NCBI GenBank assembly: GCA_033557465.1
Contig: CM066047.1
Location: 806,001-870,000 of the forward strand
DNA: 64,000 nt
From: Ichthyophis bannanicus
Lineage: Eukaryota; Chordata; Amphibia; Gymnophiona; Ichthyophiidae
Direction of reading: 5' to 3'
Shown here piece by piece: positions 55,968 through 64,000 of this stretch. How positions within the stretch are numbered: the first letter of the stretch is position 1; each line of letters begins with the position of its first letter. Made by a program: the position numbers and the translations under genes. The notes under the pieces are model-generated. The model was not told where the DNA came from, searched no databases, and was given only the letters and a program-made list of their open reading frames with translations.

Positions 55968-56134
55968 ATCTCCAGGAACAAGCAGGAATGAGTCTTCACA
56001 TATGGGTACATCGGTACCGACGGACCCTGTGCGGGAACGCTCCCCAGCTTCCCAAAAAGGAAAGCTTTTGGGAGCATCCCACAGCGCCTGCGCGCTGCCT
56101 TCCCTTCCCGCCTTTCCTAACCAACTCTCCTCAG
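55968..56134 (+). repeat. Left ITR of DIRS E
   Basis: Starts ATCTCCAGGAACAAGCAGGA and ends ACCAACTCTCCTCAG. It pairs with 61445-61605 on the opposite strand. The paired copy lacks about 5 bp in the TTCCCTTCCCG stretch and carries scattered substitutions. Confidence 0.9.
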
Positions 56135-56349
56135 TTCTTCTTTGCCGCGGAGCCAGCAGGTCGAGCCCTGTCACCGCTGAAGTTCTTTATTTTATTTTCT
56201 TTCTTTGGTCGCGTGTCTGCCTTCCCCGACTCCGTACCGGTACCGCCGGTCTTTTCTTTCTTTAAAAAAAAAATATATATATCTATATTTTTTCCTCACT
56301 TGGTGTATTTTTCTTCTTAGGCCTCAGGGCCCACAAGAAAATTTCCCTC

Positions 56350-58199
56350 ATGGAAAAACCAGCCTCCGGGTTAAAAAAAATGCACTAAGTGTAGCGGTAC
56401 TATTTCTGTTAGATACCCATGAATGGTGTCTTAAATGTTTGGGTCCTGAACACTCCATTCCGGATTGTCCGTCCTGCTCTCTAATGTCTAAACGGGGGTT
56501 ACAGAACCGAGCAGCTAAGCTCCATGTGCTGTTTCCCGCTGAAGCACCGGCGGTAGCATCGACATCTTCCAGGTGGTCTTCTCCTGATGGATCTCAGGTA
56601 ACCAAACATAAACCTAGCAGGTCCTCGAAGGGTAGATCTCCCTCTAAGCATCGAGATGCCTCCGGGCCTGCCCTCGAGGATCCTGCGCCAGCAAAATAAC
56701 CCCGGCGGGAAGCTCCGGCTTCCAAAGCTCCTCCTATGGAGTTACAGGTTGACATCGATGGCACGGCCTCGACCGATCACCTGTTAGAAGGCTCTGGGGT
56801 ACCGGCACAATCTCCTGGTACCGACTTGCAGGCATTCATGGCGTCGATGGATCACAATGTTCTGTCCATGCAGCAGGCTATTACGGCTTTCATTCAAGCT
56901 GCGACGCCGCTGGTACCGAAACAAACTCCGTTCTCGGTATCGGCTCCGGTACCGGCACCAGCACCGATACCGGTACTGACTACATTGACATCGACCAGGA
57001 TACCGACTGCAGCGGTTCCTTGTCCAGGGCTGCTTACCGGTACCGATCCGGTACCGGGGACGCCCGATGTCAATACTGCTCGATACGCGTATCGAACGTT
57101 GGAAGAGCACCCTGACAGGCGATACTTCAATTCCTCTAATGATTCTGATACATCAGATGAGTCTCCTGAAGTATCCATAGCCCTTCCTGAAGAGCCGCCT
57201 TCTCCAAAAAGAAGAATGTCTCCTCCAGAAGACTTGTCCTTTCAAGACTTCATAAGAGAAGTAGCTAAAGGACTTTCTATTTCAGTAACTTCTGAATCAG
57301 AGCCTAGAACTAAAAAATTTGATATTTTAGGCTATTCTAGAGCTCCTAAAGAGGCGGTCACCTTTTCAATTCATGAGATTCTTTATGAACACAAGATTGA
57401 TCTATGGGAGACTCCTCTCTCTCTCTCTCCTCATTCTCGTAGATTGGACACTATGTATCGTGTCCCTCCTTGTCCTGGATTTCAGAAAACTCAGCTTCCT
57501 CACCATTCCATTGTGGTGCAGTCAGCAATGAAGAGGATAAAGAGTACAAAGAGACACTCTTCTGCTCCTCCAGGAAGAGAATGCAGGACCTTGGATGCCT
57601 TTGGTAGGAAAATCTTCCAAGCCAGTATGCTTATTGCCAGAATCAACTCATATAGCCTTTACATGGGTAGGTTTCTAAAGGAAGTTGCACAAAAACTGCA
57701 CACTTTCCTCCCTTTTCTTCCAGAGGATAAAAGGGAGGAATTCCTCATTTGGCTTAAGCATACTCAAGACATTTCAAAGTTTTCCAACAGGGCAGCCTTT
57801 TACTCCTTTGAAGGTGCCAGCAGAGCCTCAGGCATTGCCATAGCTGCTTGCAGAATTGCTTGGCTCCAGGCTTCTGATTTAGAGCCCTGGGTTCAAGATG
57901 GCTTAGGAAATCTTCCCTGTACAGGTGAAAACCTATTTGGCAAAGAATGGCAAATAAAAGCCACTCAAATGGATGTAGAAAACTCTGCTCTGGATAGACT
58001 TTCAAAGTCAACCTCCATTCCTGCCAAGAAGAAGCCTTTTAAAAAGTCTTTCTTTAAAAGGGGCAGATTTCCTTCTACTTCTGGCCAACAATCTTCTACA
58101 GGTCGCTTTGCCACTAAGCGTCAGCAACCTAAACAGGCCAGGCCTAAGCCTACAGGGGCTGCTGCAACTCAGCAGACCCAACCTCCTCAGGGTTTTTGA
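56350..58199 (+). pseudogene. DIRS E gag, one frameshift and one nonsense codon
   Basis: ATG at 56350 starts MEKPASG. A small indel between 56365 and 56415 shifts the frame, so the CxxC pair is partly lost, and DTHEWCLKCLGPEH then reads correctly. A TAA at 56697-56699 stands where Gln is expected (AKQPRRE in relatives). From there the frame is open to the stop at 58197-58199. It passes the DHNVLSMQQAITAF segment, the Asp/Ser-rich acidic part, FQDFIREVAKGLSISV, and the helical domain (IAWLQASDLEPWVQDG, CTGENLFGKEW). The end is basic and Gln-rich. Confidence 0.8.
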
Positions 58200-60116
58200 C
58201 TTGATGCTAGAGAACTTAGCCTTTCTGGCTCTAAAGCAGCCAGAGCCTCTCACCATTCCAGGAAGGATGGCTCATTTTGCTCCCAGAAGGGAGCAAATAA
58301 CATCAGAGCAGTGGACCCTCTCCATAAGGGAGGGCTACAAACTTCATTTTTCAGACCTTCCTCCCCACACCATGGTGAGACACTTCAATTCTCCCACATC
58401 TCTTCTCGACCTTCTAGGTCAAGAGATAGCTACCCTTCTTGCCCAAAGGGCAATAGAAGAAGTTCCTCTTCTTCATCAAGGGTTAGGGTTCTACTCCCCC
58501 TATTCTCATTCCAAAGAAGACAGGGGGATACAGACCCATCTTAGATCTCAGAGAATTGAACAAATTTCTATGCGAGGAGAAGTTCAAGATGCTTTCTCTG
58601 GGCACTCTCCTTCCATACCTTCAAAGTCAGGATTGGCTTTGTTCTCTAGATCTCAAGGATGCGTACACCCATGTCCTCATCCATCCCTCTCACAGAAGGT
58701 TCCTACGGTTTCTTTTCCAAGGAAAACATTACCAATACAGAGTTCTTCCTTTCGGTCTGGCCTCTGCTCCAAGAGTGTTCACCAAATGCATGGCAATAGT
58801 TGCTGCATTTCTACCAACTCTGGGAATATTTGTCTTCCCATACCTGGACGACTGGCTCATTCGAGCTCCATCTCAGTCAGAGGCCCAGAATTCCATGAAC
58901 CGCACAAGGTGCATTCTGCAGTATCTGGGACTTGTGGTAAACCTCCCAAAGTCTCAGCTAACCCCTACTCAGTCCCTAGAATTCATAGGGGCCTGGTTGG
59001 ATACCACTACTGCAAGGGCCTACCTTCCTCAGGCCCGTTGCCAACTTCTAGTGCAGTTAGCCTCCCAGATTCAGTCAAAGAGCCACTTAACTGCCCGGGA
59101 GATGCTACAACTGCTAGGCCACATGGCTTCCACAGTGCATGTGGTACCCTATGCTCGCCTACACATGAGAGCAGCTCAATGGACTTTGTCCACCCAGTGG
59201 ACTCAAGCTTCAGGTGCTCTCTCAGACCAAATAGCAACCTCTAAACGTCTCTTTTGGTCTCTCCAATGGTGGATGTCCACTCAAAATCTGTTGCTGGGGT
59301 CCCCCTTCCAACAGTTGTTGCCCCAAGGAACCCTCACAACAGATGCCTCCCAAACAGGTTGGGGAGCCCATCTACAGGACCTCTCCACCCAAGGCATTTG
59401 GTTCCCACAGGAGACCTCCCTTCATATCAACCACTTGGAGCTTCGAGCAGTTTTTCTAGCTCTCAAGGTCTTTCATACCCTCCTCAGCTACAAGACAGTC
59501 CTCATTCATACGGACAATCAAGTAGCCATGTTTTACATAAACAAGCAAGGAGGAACTGGCTCTCTGTCGCTTTGCAACGAAGCTTTAAGATTGTGGGCTT
59601 TCGCCAGAGAGCATCAAATCCATCTCCTGTCAGTATACCTCCCAGGAGTCCAAAACTCTTGGGCAGACACTCAGTCGAGTTCTGTTTCCACACGAATGGT
59701 CCCTGCACATGGATCAGGTACTCAGAATCTTCCAAGAATGGGGAACCCCGGACATAGACCTCTTTGCAAGTCCGCGAAATGCCAAACGTCCCCGATTCTG
59801 TTCCAGAATTCCTTGTCAGGGAGTTCAGGCCAAGGATGCCTTCCTCCTCCATTGGGGTCAGGGCTTCCTGTATGCATTTCCACCCATTCCCTTGATTCCC
59901 AAGACTCTGTTCAAACTCCAGAGGGATCAAGGATCTATGATCCTCATAGCTCCACGCTGGCCACGCCAAGTGTGGTACCCTCTACTTCTACATCTCTCCC
60001 AAGCCCCCTCTCTGGATTTGGGAGCTGCGCCAGACCTTTTGTCCCAGGAGGAAGGGACTTTGTGGCACCCAAACCCCAAGTCCCTACACCTTAGAGCTTG
60101 GTTAGTGAAGGCCTAG
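58108..60116 (+). pseudogene. DIRS E reverse transcriptase/RNase H, two frameshifts
   Basis: The pol frame overlaps the end of gag by about 90 bp. Frame 1 reads to about 58500 (REQITSEQWTLSIREGYKL, GLGFYSPY). An indel there shifts to the frame with DLRELNKFLCEEKFKM, DLKDAYTHVLIHPSHRR, LPFGLASAPRVFTKCM and PYLDDWLIRAP (58838-58870). The thumb (LLGHMASTVHVVPYARLHM) and RNase H (LTTDASQTGWG near 59335, HLELRAVFLAL, HTDNQVAMFY near 59508) follow. A second shift near 59675 precedes HEWSLHMDQVL and the pol end at 60116. All catalytic residues are present, and only two indels separate it from an open frame. Confidence 0.85.
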
Positions 60117-61150
60117 ACCTTCAAGACTGGAATCTTTCTCAAGTGAAGGATATCCTCCATGTTTCCAGAACACCTTCCACCAGGCATTCTTATGCTTTTA
60201 AATGGAAAAGGTTTTCCATTTGGTGTGCTGAAAAGGGTCTTGAGCCTCTAGCACTACCTTTAAATTCTCTTTTAGACTATCTCCTGCATCTTTCCAATGC
60301 AGGCCTTAAAACAAATTCAGTAAGAGTCCATTTGAGTGCTATTGCAGCATCCCTTAAGCCCATCAATGGACAACCTATTTCCTCTCATCCTCTCATTGCA
60401 AGATTCATGAGAGGCCTAACTTTAACTAAACCTCCCATTAGGCCTCCTCCGGTGGCATGGGACTTAAATTTGGTTCTTGGTCAGCTCATGAAGCCACCTT
60501 TTGAACCCTTAGCCACTACCTCCTTGAAATTCCTTTCATGGAAGGTTATTTTTCTCATTGCAGTTACTTCAGTTCGCCGCATCAGTGAACTGCAGGCATT
60601 AGTGGCTAATCCACCTTATACAAGGTTCCATCATGATAAGGTAGTCCTTAGGACAAATCCACACTTTATGCCTAAAGTGGTCTCACCTTTTCATCTTAAT
60701 CAAGAGGTATATTTACCTGTCTTTTTTCCAGCTCCTCATGCATCCAGTGCAGAGAGGAATCTTCATACTCTGGATTGTAAAAGAGCTCTTGCTTTTTACT
60801 TACATAGGACACAGCAGCATCGAAAGTCTTCCCAGCTCTTTGTTGCTTTTGATCCTTCTCATTTGGGACTTCCAGTCTCTAAGAGAACACTGTCCAATTG
60901 GATTGCTCAGTGTATTTCTTTCGCCTACCAGAGTAAGAACCTTTCTCTGGAGAGCCATGTCACAGCTCATAATGTGAGGGCCATGGCCATATCTATGGCT
61001 CATCTAAATTCTGTGTCCAGCGACCAGATCTGTCGAGCAGCCACCTGGGCCTCGGTTCATACCTTCACAGCCCATTACTACTTGGACAAGGATTCCCGCC
61101 GGGATGTCTTTTTTTTTCAGGCTGTCCTCAGACACCTGTTCCATTCTTAA
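60098..61150 (+). CDS. DIRS E tyrosine recombinase, intact frame
   Basis: A 350-codon frame encodes the DIRS integrase of the tyrosine recombinase family. It is expected to join the circular DNA copy to the genome without target duplication. The core-binding domain is at residues about 1-125 (SQVKDILHV, SYAFKWKRFSIWC, LKTNSVRVHLSAIA). The catalytic domain has VRRISELQALVAN (Arg codons at 60574-60579), TAHNVRAMA (His-x-x-Arg, 60968-60979), QICRAATWAS and FTAHYYLDKDS (Tyr near 61076-61081). It overlaps the pol end by 19 bp and has no ATG near its start; the 60098 position is only the upstream limit (TTG). Expression may need frameshifting or internal initiation. Confidence 0.85.
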   Translation: MVSEGLDLQDWNLSQVKDILHVSRTPSTRHSYAFKWKRFSIWCAEKGLEPLALPLNSLLDYLLHLSNAGLKTNSVRVHLSAIAASLKPINGQPISSHPLIARFMRGLTLTKPPIRPPPVAWDLNLVLGQLMKPPFEPLATTSLKFLSWKVIFLIAVTSVRRISELQALVANPPYTRFHHDKVVLRTNPHFMPKVVSPFHLNQEVYLPVFFPAPHASSAERNLHTLDCKRALAFYLHRTQQHRKSSQLFVAFDPSHLGLPVSKRTLSNWIAQCISFAYQSKNLSLESHVTAHNVRAMAISMAHLNSVSSDQICRAATWASVHTFTAHYYLDKDSRRDVFFFQAVLRHLFHS

Positions 61151-61253
61151 ACAACTCCTGCCCTCCTTCCCTGGATGGATGCTTGAGATCCATAGGAGGA
61201 CGCAGACCCTTTCCAGGGTCTCATATCCTTGGGGATCTCCCAGGCATCTTAGC

Positions 61254-61375
61254 TAGGGAGTCCCCATATGTGAAGACTCATTCCTGCTTGTTCCCGGAGA
61301 TAGCACAGTTACTTACCTGTAACGGGTGATCTCTGGAAACAGCAGGAATAAGTCTTCACAACCCTCCCACCTCCC
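61254..61375 (+). repeat. Internal complementary region (ICR) of DIRS E
   Basis: The first part (CATATGTGAAGACTCATTCC, CTTGTTCCCGGAGAT) is the reverse complement of the left end of E. The second part (ACCTGTAACGGGTGATCTC, GGAATAAGTCTTCACA) is the reverse complement of the right end. This is the DIRS-1 layout used to bring both ends together in a circle. Confidence 0.85.
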
Positions 61376-61444
61376 CTAGGAGTTGTATCTCTTTTCTATC
61401 TTTCCTTTCCTCTTTCTCTCTATTGTCTCAGCTTTAAGCTCGAA

Positions 61445-61628
61445 CTGAGGAGAGTTGGTTAGGAAAGGCGGGAAGGCATCGCGCAGGCGCTGTGGGATGC
61501 TCCCAAAAGCTTTCCTTTTTGGGAAGCTGGGGAGCGTTCCCGCGCAGGCTCCGTCGGTACCGACGTACCCATATGTGAAGACTTATTCCTGCTGTTCCCA
61601 GAGATCACCTGTTACAGGTAAGTGTGCT
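61445..61628 (+). repeat. Right ITR of DIRS E
   Basis: The reverse complement of the left ITR, plus an outer extension that ends CACCTGTTACAGGTAAGTGT. A five-base AACTA present after GTAAGT/GTGAGT in other copies is missing here. Host (copy F) sequence resumes by 61629. Confidence 0.85.
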
Positions 61629-62057
61629 TTCTTTCCAAGGCCGCATTCCTCTAATGCAGAAAGGAACCTTCATACTTTGGATTGTAAAAGAGCCTTGGCT
61701 TTTTACCTACAAAGAACACAGCAACATAGAAAGTCTTCTCAACTTTTTATTGCTTTTGATTCTAGTCATTTGGGACTTCCAGTCTCCAAGAGAACTCTAT
61801 CCAAATGGATTGCACAATGCATATCCTTTGCTTATGAGTGTAAGTGTATTCCTCTTCAAGGCCATGTCACAGCTCATAATGTGAGAGCCATGGCAGCCTC
61901 TTTGGCTAACCTTCACTCTGTGTCTATTGATGACATTTGTCGAGCAGCCACCTGGGCTTCGGTACACACCTTTACAGCCCACTACTGCCTACATAAAGCC
62001 TCCCGTCGGGATGCTTTCTTTGGCCAAGGTGTTCTTCAAAATCTCTTTCAGACCTAA
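61625..62057 (+). pseudogene. DIRS F tyrosine recombinase, C-terminal part
   Basis: Continues the frame cut at 55967: SSNAERNLHTLDCKRALAF, TLSKWIAQCISFAYE, GHVTAHNVRAMAASLANLH (His-x-x-Arg), SIDDICRAATWAS, FTAHYCLHKASRRDAFF, then a stop at 62055-62057. No internal stop. Confidence 0.85.
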
Positions 62058-62164
62058 TTGAACTCTTACCCACCAACTCTGGTGGGATGCCAGAGATCCA
62101 TGGGAGGAAGCATGGCCCACCTCACTATAGGTGGCAGCTTCCTGGGGTCATCTCCCTGGAATCT

Positions 62165-62545
62165 TCAGCTAGGGAGTCCCCATATGTGAAGACTACATTT
62201 CTGCTTGTTCCTGGAGATAGCGTAGTTACTCACCTGTAACAGGTGATCTCCAGGAACAGCAGGAATTTAGTTTTACATCCCACCCACCTCCCCTAGGAGT
62301 TGTGTCTCTGTCTCTTTCTTCTCTCCCTCTATCCTTTCACTCAGCTAGAAACGTAACTGAAGAGGGACAGTTAGAAAGGCGGGAAGGCAGCGCGCATGTG
62401 CTGAGGGATGCTCCTAAAAGCGTTCCTGTTGGACGCTGGGGAGCGTTCCCGTGCAGGCTCCGTTGGTGCCGACGATACCCATATGTGAAGACTAAATTCC
62501 TGCTGTTCCTGGAGATCACCTGTTACAGGTAAGTAACTATGCTTT
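62165..62545 (+). repeat. DIRS F ICR and right ITR
   Basis: The ICR has CATATGTGAAGACTACATTT, then CACCTGTAACAGGTGATCTC. The ITR has CGTTGGTGCCGACGATACCC and ends in CACCTGTTACAGGTAAGTAA. Sequence beyond about 62545 is not DIRS. Confidence 0.85.
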
Positions 62546-63687
62546 CTGTTGGTAGACTGGTGGTGATGGTTCTAGTAGGATTTTTCTTAATCACACTGGC
62601 TCAGGCTTAAAGATTTGGGCGCAGGTATTTAAATTATGATTCACAGATCATCTTGTGTGTAACACTTCCGAGACTGCACTCTTAAGTCAGAGGTCCCCAA
62701 ACTATGGCTCACAGATCTAGTCTTTTTGGCCTGCCATGGTTTTTCTTCCTTTGACTGAATGTCTTTAGAGTAAGGATTTTTTATTCCCCCCCATCCCCAA
62801 CTCAGTGTTACCAATAGAAAAACTGAAATGGTTTTCTCAGGCCCCGCAAGTGGAAGAGATGCTTCCAACTCATGCAACTAAAGAAAGTTGCAGGTGGGAG
62901 CTACTGGAAGGGATGCCAGGCACTGCCAGAAGAAGATCCAGGAAAATGCGCAAGAAAAGGCAGGAAGTTCAAAGACTGAGTGAAGGAAGGGGATGAGAGG
63001 GTAAAAGAGGGGGGGGGAGTGATAGGAAGAGGGTGGGATTTCTTTGAGGGGCTGCTTTTACGCTGTGGTTTTAGTTTTTCATCAGGCTTTTTAAAAAAAA
63101 ATTTTCTATAACAGCATCTATGCTCAGCTGCATTGACATGTGCATGGAGGACGGCTGCCTGCGCCTTTCATTGGGTAAGCTCTACTGCTGGCTCTTTTTG
63201 TCATGAGCGAGATGGAAAAGCCTCAGGGCACATTGTTTGACAATTTCAGGACTCCCCACAGGGGGCCTGGTGCCCAGAGCAAATTTTACTGTCTCTACTG
63301 CTTCTCCCATGATTTTGTCAATGGAAATAATGGTGGCCGCCTTGAAAAGCTACATTGTGAGGAGGCTGCACACTCATGCTGGCAGGTCCTTGAGAGTTTT
63401 CCAGGACTCCAGTGTCAGTTCTCAACAGGCTTTGAGCAGCAGCTCCTGAAACAGCTTGTGGGCTGATTTCAATCTTTGGTAGCTGCATGGCAGCCTCCTT
63501 CGAAGTGATGTGGAGCCCTGACCTACCCTTTGGTGCATTCAGGGTTCTCCATGGTCTGCCTCTTTGGCAGCAAGGAGGTCAAATGCCCCCATGCCACCTT
63601 ATCAATTCTCTACTCCTCAGAATTTCACCTAGCTGGAGAGAAGTGGAGGATTCTCTTTCTCCCTCAGGTGAGTCGTTGGAAGAAGAG
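62546..63687. other. Intronic sequence, mostly unassigned
   Basis: A stretch near 62684-62735 (GAGGTCCCCAAACTATGGC) resembles the terminus of Charlie-type hAT transposons, as a fragment only. Open frames at 63203-63466 and 63487-63771 show no recognisable domain. No HIPK exon is seen. Confidence 0.4.
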
Positions 63688-63846
63688 AGGTGCCAGACCA
63701 AGGCCATGAAGCCCAGTATGCTGTTTCCAACAGTGGCCAATCAGGTCACAAGTGCCTGGCAGATTCCGTAAAAGGTACATAGGCTCCACAGTGCTTGTGC
63801 CGGGACAAGCACAGGATTTCCCTGGTCATCCTTAATAATGATTTCC
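63688..63846 (-). mobile_element. CR1 3' UTR fragment
   Basis: GCCAGACCAAGGCCATGAAG and GTTTCCAACAGTGGCCAATC match 6925-7075 of CR1 b at about 75-80% by eye. Orientation is minus. Ends are approximate. Confidence 0.7.
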
Positions 63847-64000
63847 ATATAGTCCAGCTAGATCACACCAGACAAGTGGATTGTGTTATTAGTACCAGCA
63901 GATTGGTGGAGGCAAAGAAATGGTAAAAAGCCCAGGTTTCAATGACATCAGTCCTATGCCTCTATTTGCCTCAGCCACCAGAGGTCCCTTTAGTATTTCT
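63847..64000 (+). repeat. Terminal repeat of DIRS family III, running off the edge
   Basis: Matches 12410-12570 (CCAGACAAGTGGATTGTGTT, AGCAGATTGGTGGAGG, AATGACATCA, CAGCCACCAGAGGTC). It suggests another DIRS III element starts or ends here. Confidence 0.6.

Larger units (their letters stand above)
55968..61628 (+). mobile_element. DIRS copy E, subfamily I, complete, nested in F
   Basis: A whole DIRS element of about 5.66 kb: left ITR 55968-56134, gag, pol, recombinase, ICR 61254-61375, right ITR 61445-61605 plus an extension to about 61628. The ITRs are near-identical reverse complements with a few differences, so the copy is fairly young. No target duplication is expected for this order and none is seen. 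It disrupts the recombinase of copy F. Confidence 0.9.
53538..62545 (+). mobile_element. DIRS copy F, subfamily I, internally deleted, hosts copy E
   Basis: Gag and most of RT are missing. What remains is the RT thumb (53698-53822, 54192-54370), RNase H, recombinase (55340-55967 and 61625-62057), ICR (62165-62295) and right ITR (62350-62545). Inserted into it are a hAT MITE, an L2 tail and the complete copy E. It is the oldest layer of this block. Confidence 0.85.

Noticed and set aside
60098..61150. A phage or bacterial integrase, suggesting contamination
   Set aside because: The recombinase is flanked by DIRS gag, pol and ITRs, and repeated in copies B, C, D and F in vertebrate introns.
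63114..63174. Possible small exon between AG and GTAAGC
   Set aside because: Splice-like ends and a 20-codon open frame exist, but the peptide matches nothing I know, including HIPK, and such pairs arise often by chance.

Overview
This is a vertebrate genomic window, not a microbial one. It holds a single recognisable host exon, a 124-bp protein-kinase exon of HIPK type (best match from memory HIPK3) on the + strand at 16822-16945, with canonical AG/GT boundaries. Almost everything else is retrotransposon sequence. The mix is tyrosine-recombinase retrotransposons of the DIRS order in at least four families, CR1 and L2 LINEs, L2-tailed tRNA SINEs, a Penelope-like fragment with a hammerhead ribozyme, a solo LTR and a hAT MITE. 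That suggests a tetrapod with a large, DIRS-rich genome. A caecilian amphibian is my best guess, an inference from element content only.

Layout. 1-2949: CR1 LINE (-), inserted in DIRS copy A (-, 2950-6613), whose 3' part lies beyond the left edge. 6886-11657: a second CR1 (-), interrupted by an L2-tailed SINE, an inverted CR1 duplicate and a solo LTR, then an L2 fragment to 12305. 12400-15290: an old DIRS family (-) broken by LINE 3' ends. 15290-20160: intron around the HIPK exon, with an L2 3' end and an LTR-element remnant. 20160-20535: Penelope-type fragment carrying a hammerhead ribozyme (-). 20536-48745: three DIRS copies B, C and D (+), head to tail, joined by single terminal-repeat blocks near 34.3 and 44.3 kb. 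B is interrupted by a full-length CR1 (21382-25816), a full-length L2 with an intact 1040-codon ORF (29189-33555) and a SINE. C is interrupted by another CR1 (37693-41934) and a short L2-like insert. 48850-50115: older LINE with a nested SINE. 50640-52932: a fourth, decayed DIRS family. 53538-62545: DIRS copy F (+), carrying a hAT MITE, an L2 tail and a whole younger DIRS copy E (55968-61628) inside its recombinase gene. 62546-64000: intron, ending in a CR1 tail and an old DIRS terminus.

How they work together. The DIRS copies encode gag, reverse transcriptase/RNase H and a tyrosine recombinase between inverted terminal repeats (ITR). Downstream of the recombinase sits an internal complementary region (ICR) that pairs with both ends, the known DIRS-1 arrangement used to make a circular integration intermediate. 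Copy E is the best preserved, with an uninterrupted recombinase frame, although its gag and pol are shifted. The intact L2 and the SINEs share a 3' tail, so the SINEs probably depend on that L2 lineage. Nesting gives relative ages: E is younger than F, the CR1 and L2 insertions are younger than B and C, and the hAT MITE is younger than F.
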